Shown: piece by piece, positions 22,990 to 29,501 of the stretch
How the letters are laid out: each line of letters starts with the position of its first letter
How positions within the stretch are numbered: the stretch's first letter is position 1
From: JARRON01 sp037383845
GTDB lineage: Bacteria; Pseudomonadota; Gammaproteobacteria; Steroidobacterales; XN24
Reading direction: 5' to 3'
Assembly: GCA_037383845.1 (NCBI GenBank)
Contig: JARRON010000029.1
Coordinates: 1-29,501 of the forward strand
Length of the DNA stretch: 29,501 nucleotides
Program-made: the position numbers and the translations under genes
The notes under the pieces: model-generated
The model's database searches: none
What the model saw: only the letters and a program-made list of their open reading frames with translations
Told to the model about the DNA's origin: nothing

Positions 22990-23110
22990 GAAAATACCTT
23001 CGCGTGTTCTTGAGGTAAGGAAAGCGTCGGGCCGCGCGGGCCCCCTTAACTGACAATTGCTCCGCTGTCCGGACGCCCAGGCGTCGCCCTTTGGCGGGCC
23101 CCTAAAGTGA

Positions 23111-23135
23111 TCGGCCCGCCGTTCGGGCGGGCCGA
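23111..23135 (-). promoter_or_regulatory. Strong GC hairpin in the hupB leader / lon-hupB gap
   Basis: TCGGCCCGCC (23111-23120) and GGCGGGCCGA (23126-23135) form a perfect 10-bp stem with a 5-nt loop. It sits 81 bp beyond the lon stop codon and downstream of the hupB promoter, so it would be in the hupB 5' leader. No T-tract follows on the minus strand (GATCACTTTAGGGG), so it is not a standard intrinsic terminator, though it may still end or process lon transcripts. Confidence 0.55.
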
Positions 23136-23161
23136 AACACAAGACGTCGGCGAGGTGAAAA

Positions 23162-23190
23162 TGTATACCAGTGCCCCGGGGTGGCGTCAA
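23162..23190 (-). promoter_or_regulatory. Sigma-70 promoter for hupB (and the tRNA genes behind it)
   Basis: On the minus strand TTGACG (23185-23190) and TATACA (23162-23167) are 17 bp apart. The -35 matches the consensus at 5 of 6 positions, the -10 at 4 of 6, and the spacing is ideal. Transcription would start near 23155, giving a leader of about 165 nt before the hupB ATG. Confidence 0.65.
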
Positions 23191-23215
23191 TCGAAACCGG
23201 CCCCCAGCGGCGTTC

Positions 23216-25663
<2,448 letters not shown>

Positions 25664-25725
25664 GGTGGGGAGATCCTCGTTTAAATGGTACGTAAGCCGC
25701 GCGCAATCCGCCCGGCTTCCGTCAC

Positions 25726-25755
25726 TAATATGGGGGCGCCGAGCGGCGCTTCAAG
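25726..25755 (-). promoter_or_regulatory. lon: Sigma-32 heat-shock promoter for lon
   Basis: On the minus strand CTTGAA (25750-25755) is followed after 14 bp by CCCCATATTA (25726-25735). This matches the known RpoH consensus (CTTGAA, 13-15 bp, CCCCATNT) at essentially every position. It starts 30 bp past the clpX stop codon and about 60 bp before the lon start codon, so it places lon under heat-shock control independently of clpPX read-through. Confidence 0.85.
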
Positions 25756-25785
25756 AGACGTTTCGTCCCGGCAGCGCCGGTGGAG

Positions 25786-27090
<1,305 letters not shown>

Positions 27091-27150
27091 TCGGGGACCT
27101 CGTATAAAACTGCGGCGCGCTGCCGGAGACCGCCTTTGGCGGCAGACGCT

Positions 27151-27180
27151 TATATATCACGCTCCCGCGACCGGCTGCAA
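27151..27180 (-). promoter_or_regulatory. clpX: Candidate promoter for clpX
   Basis: On the minus strand TTGCAG (27175-27180) and TATATA (27151-27156) are 18 bp apart, within an AT-rich island (GATATATAAG) that stands out in this GC-rich DNA. A small hairpin CCGCC-ttt-GGCGG (27130-27142) follows in the leader. Internal promoters between clpP and clpX are known in other proteobacteria. Confidence 0.4.
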
Positions 27181-27216
27181 AGCGGTCGTCCGCAGAAGCG
27201 ACGGTCGCCGGGCCGT

Positions 27217-27837
27217 TCAGTCGTTGGACGGCGCGCCCTCGCCCCGGCGGCTCAGGACCTTGTCCACGAGACCGTAATCCACGGCCTCTTCGCCGCCCAT
27301 GAAGAAATCCCGGTCCGTGTCCTGGGCCACCTTCTCCTTGGGCCGCCCCGTGTGGTGGGCGAGGATCTCGTTCAGCCGGTCCCGGACCTTCAGCACTTCC
27401 CGCGCGTGGATATCGATGTCGGCCGCCTGGCCCTGGAAGCCTCCCAGGGGCTGGTGGATCATGATCCGGGAATGGGGCAGACAGTAGCGCTTGCCCTTCG
27501 CCCCTCCCGCCAGGAGGATCGCCCCCATGCTGGCGGCCTGGCCGACGCAGATGGTCGAGACGTCCGGCTTGATGAACTGCATGGTGTCGTAGATCGACAG
27601 GCCGGCCGTGACCACCCCGCCGGGCGAGTTGATATAGATGTGGATGTCCTTCTCGGGGTTCTCGGACTCCAGGAACAGCAGCTGGGCAACCACCAGGTTG
27701 GCCATGTGGTCCTCCACGGGTCCGACGACGAACACCACCCGCTCCTTCAGCAGCCGGGAATAGATGTCGTAAGCCCGCTCGCCCCGGGCGGTCTGCTCCA
27801 CCACCATGGGCACCAGGTTCAGCGCCTTAGTCGTCAT
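27217..27837 (-). CDS. clpP: ATP-dependent Clp protease proteolytic subunit ClpP
   Basis: Self-compartmentalised serine protease forming double heptameric rings, partner of ClpX; 206 residues (E. coli 207). The catalytic triad is Ser103 in GQAASMGAILLAGG, His128 in RIMIHQPLGGFQGQA, and Asp177 in DTDRDFFM. The substrate-binding strand has YINSPGGVVTAG. The N-terminal segment before LVPMVVEQTARGERAYDIYS is very short, so little or no propeptide is removed. Starts at the ATG at 27837. It lies 137 bp after tig, in a gap with competing hairpins, and upstream of clpX. Confidence 0.97.
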   Translation of the reverse strand: MTTKALNLVPMVVEQTARGERAYDIYSRLLKERVVFVVGPVEDHMANLVVAQLLFLESENPEKDIHIYINSPGGVVTAGLSIYDTMQFIKPDVSTICVGQAASMGAILLAGGAKGKRYCLPHSRIMIHQPLGGFQGQAADIDIHAREVLKVRDRLNEILAHHTGRPKEKVAQDTDRDFFMGGEEAVDYGLVDKVLSRRGEGAPSND

Positions 27838-27893
27838 GATCTTGGTTTCTCCGTGTCCGGCGAAATGCGCCGTGCCTCGGTCGATTATCTCTC

Positions 27894-27924
27894 AGAATGG
27901 GGCCACGCCTGCTTACCGCCTAAG
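27894..27924 (-). promoter_or_regulatory. clpP: Possible heat-shock-type promoter for clpP
   Basis: On the minus strand CCCCATTCT (27894-27902) resembles the sigma-32 -10 box (CCCCATNT). The matching -35 position offers only CTTAGG (27919-27924), 16 bp away, so the -35 is weak. It lies about 57 bp before the clpP ATG. clpPX is heat-shock controlled in E. coli, which makes this plausible but not shown. Confidence 0.35.
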
Positions 27925-27954
27925 AGGCCGTGCCTCTTTTGGCCCCAAGAGGCC
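27922..27954 (-). promoter_or_regulatory. Mutually exclusive hairpins between tig and clpP
   Basis: In minus-strand order there are three segments: GGCCTCTT (27954-27947), AAGAGGC (27938-27932) and GCCTCTT (27928-27922). The middle one can pair 7 bp with the first (8-nt loop) or 7 bp with the third (3-nt loop), but not both. No T-tract follows on the minus strand, so neither is a standard terminator. Confidence 0.5.
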
Positions 27955-27974
27955 TGGCCCCTCAGGCCGATGGA

Positions 27975-29273
27975 CTATTCCGGCTTCATCAGCTCCTCGA
28001 AGGAGATCGGCTTGTCCTTGATCTTCGCCCGCTCCAGCAGCCAGTCCACGACCTGCTCCTCGATAACGGAGGTCTCGAGCTGGCCCATAAGGTCCCGGTT
28101 GCCCATGTAGGCCCGGATGATTTCCTCCGGGTTCGGATAGCCGACGGCGAGCTGCTCCAGCCGCTGACGCAGCCGGTCCTGGTCGAGCTGGATGTCCGCG
28201 CTGCGACGCAGTTCACCGATGATCAGCCCAAGGGAGACCCTGCGCCGGGCGTGGTCCTCGAAGGGTTCCCGCGGCGGCAGCTCCGTGTCCGGGGTGACCT
28301 CGCCGCCCATGCGGCGGATCATGTCCTCGCGCATGGCCTGGATTTCCTGCTCTACCAGGACGCCGGGCAGCTCCACCTCGTTGGCCTCGAGCAGACCCTC
28401 GAAGATCTGCTTCTTCAGAATTTCCCGGACCCGGTCCGCCATCTCCCGGCCCATGTTCTCCTCGACCTCGGCGCGGAGCTTCTCGATGCCGCCTTCCTCG
28501 ACGCCGAAGCTCCTGGCGAACTCCTCGTCCATCTCGGGGAGGTGCTCTTCCTCTACGCGCTTGACGGTGACTGCGAACTCGGCGGACTTGCCGGCCACCT
28601 CCTCGGCACCGTAGTCCTCGGGAAACTTGACGGTAATGGTCTTCTCATCGCCGGGGGCCATTCCGGAGATGCCTTTTTCGAAGTCCTCCAGCATGCGGCC
28701 GCCGCCAAGCTCAATGGCCACGTCCTTGCCGCGGCCCCCTTCGAAAGGCTCGCCGTCTATCGTGCCCTCGAAATCCACCGTTACCTTGTCGCCGTCGCCC
28801 GCGGGCCGTTCCACGGCGTGCCAGTGGGAGCGCTGCTTGCGGATCTTCTCCATCATCGCGTCGACGTCAGACGCCTCGATCTCCGCCACCGGGCGCTCCA
28901 GCTTGAGTCCCTCGTGACCGGTCAGCTCGATCTCCGGCAGCACCTCGAAGGTCGCCGTGAACGCCAGGTCCGAGCCGGCGGCATTCTGCTCGGTCTCGAT
29001 CCTGGGGCCTCCCACGGGCCTGAGCTTCTGCTCCGAGACCGCCTCGAACCAGCTCTGCTGCACGACCTCGCTGACGACCTCGTTGCGGACGTCATCGCCG
29101 AAACGCTGCCGGGCCACTTTCATGGGCACCTTGCCCGGCCGGAAGCCCTTGAGCTTCGCGCTCCTGGCCACCTGCCTCAGCCGCTTCTCGACCTCGGTAT
29201 CGATGCGCTCGGCGGGCACCTCTACCCTCATACGGCGCTCCAGGCCGCCGGTGGACTCCACGGAAACCGTCAC
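27975..29273 (-). CDS. tig: Trigger factor (ribosome-bound chaperone and prolyl isomerase)
   Basis: Chaperone docking at the ribosome exit tunnel and shielding nascent chains; 432 residues, exactly the size of E. coli Tig. The ribosome-binding signature GFRPGKVP is at residues 43-50. An FKBP-type PPIase domain follows at about 155-245 (DKVTVDFEGTIDGEPFEGG, FPEDYGAEEVAGKSAEF). The C-terminal helical substrate-binding arms include EQEIQAMREDMIRR and end FEELMKPE. The start is GTG at 29273, with AGAGGG about 11 nt upstream. It is followed by clpP and preceded by tRNA-Leu and a strong hairpin terminator, so it probably has its own promoter in the short gap or is read through. Confidence 0.97.
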   Translation of the reverse strand: MTVSVESTGGLERRMRVEVPAERIDTEVEKRLRQVARSAKLKGFRPGKVPMKVARQRFGDDVRNEVVSEVVQQSWFEAVSEQKLRPVGGPRIETEQNAAGSDLAFTATFEVLPEIELTGHEGLKLERPVAEIEASDVDAMMEKIRKQRSHWHAVERPAGDGDKVTVDFEGTIDGEPFEGGRGKDVAIELGGGRMLEDFEKGISGMAPGDEKTITVKFPEDYGAEEVAGKSAEFAVTVKRVEEEHLPEMDEEFARSFGVEEGGIEKLRAEVEENMGREMADRVREILKKQIFEGLLEANEVELPGVLVEQEIQAMREDMIRRMGGEVTPDTELPPREPFEDHARRRVSLGLIIGELRRSADIQLDQDRLRQRLEQLAVGYPNPEEIIRAYMGNRDLMGQLETSVIEEQVVDWLLERAKIKDKPISFEELMKPE

Positions 29274-29303
29274 TGTCTTGTATCCCTCTGCTCGTAAATG
29301 CTG

Positions 29304-29330
29304 AAAGCGCCGCGGTCCGGCCGCGGCGCC
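29304..29330 (-). terminator. Hairpin terminator between tRNA-Leu and tig
   Basis: GCGCCGCGG (29307-29315) and CCGCGGCGC (29321-29329) form a perfect 9-bp GC stem with a 5-nt loop; read on the minus strand it is followed by TTTCAGCATTT. It would end the tRNA-Leu transcript upstream of tig. A second stem, CGGCGGG-catca-CCCGCCG (29334-29352), lies just before it. Confidence 0.6.
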
Positions 29331-29369
29331 TGGCGGCGGGCATCACCCGCCGGGTGTCGGTGGAACAAC

Positions 29370-29458
29370 TGGTGCGAAAGGAGAGACTCGAACTCTCACG
29401 GGGGATCAGCCCCACCGGGACCTAAACCCGGCGCGTCTACCAGTTCCGCCACTTTCGC
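29370..29458 (-). tRNA. tRNA-Leu (UAG)
   Basis: An 89-nt minus-strand class II tRNA starting GCGAAAGTGGCGGAACTGG. Acceptor stem GCGAAAG/CTTTCGC is intact, the anticodon loop TTTAGGT carries TAG (29422-29424), and a long variable arm (GGGGC..GCCCC-type stem) typical of leucine tRNAs follows. The T arm has AGTTCGAGT and CCA is encoded. A leucine tRNA upstream of tig is common in Pseudomonas-like genomes. Confidence 0.95.
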
Positions 29459-29501
29459 GTCACGGCAGCCGGAGGTCGCCACCGCCGGCCAGCGAACGTC
29501 T

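Noticed and set aside
27922..27940. AAGAGGC-cgt-GCCTCTTTT as a plus-strand intrinsic terminator
   Set aside because: It has the right shape on the plus strand, but no plus-strand gene is upstream. On the coding (minus) strand no T-tract follows, so I list it as part of a competing-hairpin structure instead.

Overview
This window looks like chromosomal core DNA from a high-GC gammaproteobacterium. The strongest evidence is the gene order. dnaQ, rnhA, a yafS-type methyltransferase, gloB, mltD and fabI are followed, after one inserted transporter gene, by ppiD, two tRNAs, hupB, lon, clpX, clpP, tig and tRNA-Leu. From general knowledge this is almost the order seen in Pseudomonas, and the yafS/rnhA/dnaQ/gloB/mltD and tig-clpP-clpX-lon-hupB-ppiD blocks are shared with enterics. 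The Mrp/Mbh-type antiporter operon would suit a salt- or alkali-adapted lineage (Ectothiorhodospiraceae/Chromatiales-like), but that placement is inference.

Left part (1-4450). Three minus-strand genes handle hexose phosphate and nucleotide sugars: a TviB/WbpA-type UDP-sugar 6-dehydrogenase, a UDP-glucuronate 4-epimerase-type SDR enzyme, and pgi. They would supply sugar phosphates and uronic-acid nucleotide sugars for a surface polysaccharide. The pgi reading frame is interrupted near its N-terminus by an apparent frameshift.

Middle left (4600-12085). One tightly overlapped plus-strand operon of nine genes encodes a multisubunit cation/proton antiporter: MrpE, F, G, a stand-alone MbhD+MbhE-type protein (the part normally at the C-terminus of MrpA), B, C, D, a second D-like subunit, a 92-residue membrane protein of unknown function, and a third D-like subunit. 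There is no classical large MrpA. The order matches archaeal Mrp/Mbh membrane arms rather than the usual bacterial A-to-G order, and three proton-channel-type subunits are present.

Middle (12120-18481). An alpha/beta hydrolase, DNA polymerase III epsilon, RNase HI and a methyltransferase run leftward. Glyoxalase II, the lipoprotein transglycosylase MltD (three LysM domains) and enoyl-ACP reductase FabI run rightward.

Middle right (18501-20549). A dicarboxylate/amino-acid:cation symporter on the minus strand is followed by about 740 bp of non-coding DNA. That stretch holds two REP-like palindromic elements, related to two more between dnaQ and rnhA, and a degenerate ~38-bp tandem repeat array.

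Right (20550-29501). This is the protein-quality-control block, all on the minus strand and transcribed from tRNA-Leu(UAG) through tig, clpP, clpX, lon, hupB, tRNA-Val(UAC), tRNA-Asp(GUC) and ppiD. lon has a near-perfect sigma-32 heat-shock promoter just after clpX. tig-clpP has mutually exclusive hairpins, and hupB has a sigma-70 promoter with a long structured leader. No CRISPR array, insertion sequence, prophage or defence system was found.
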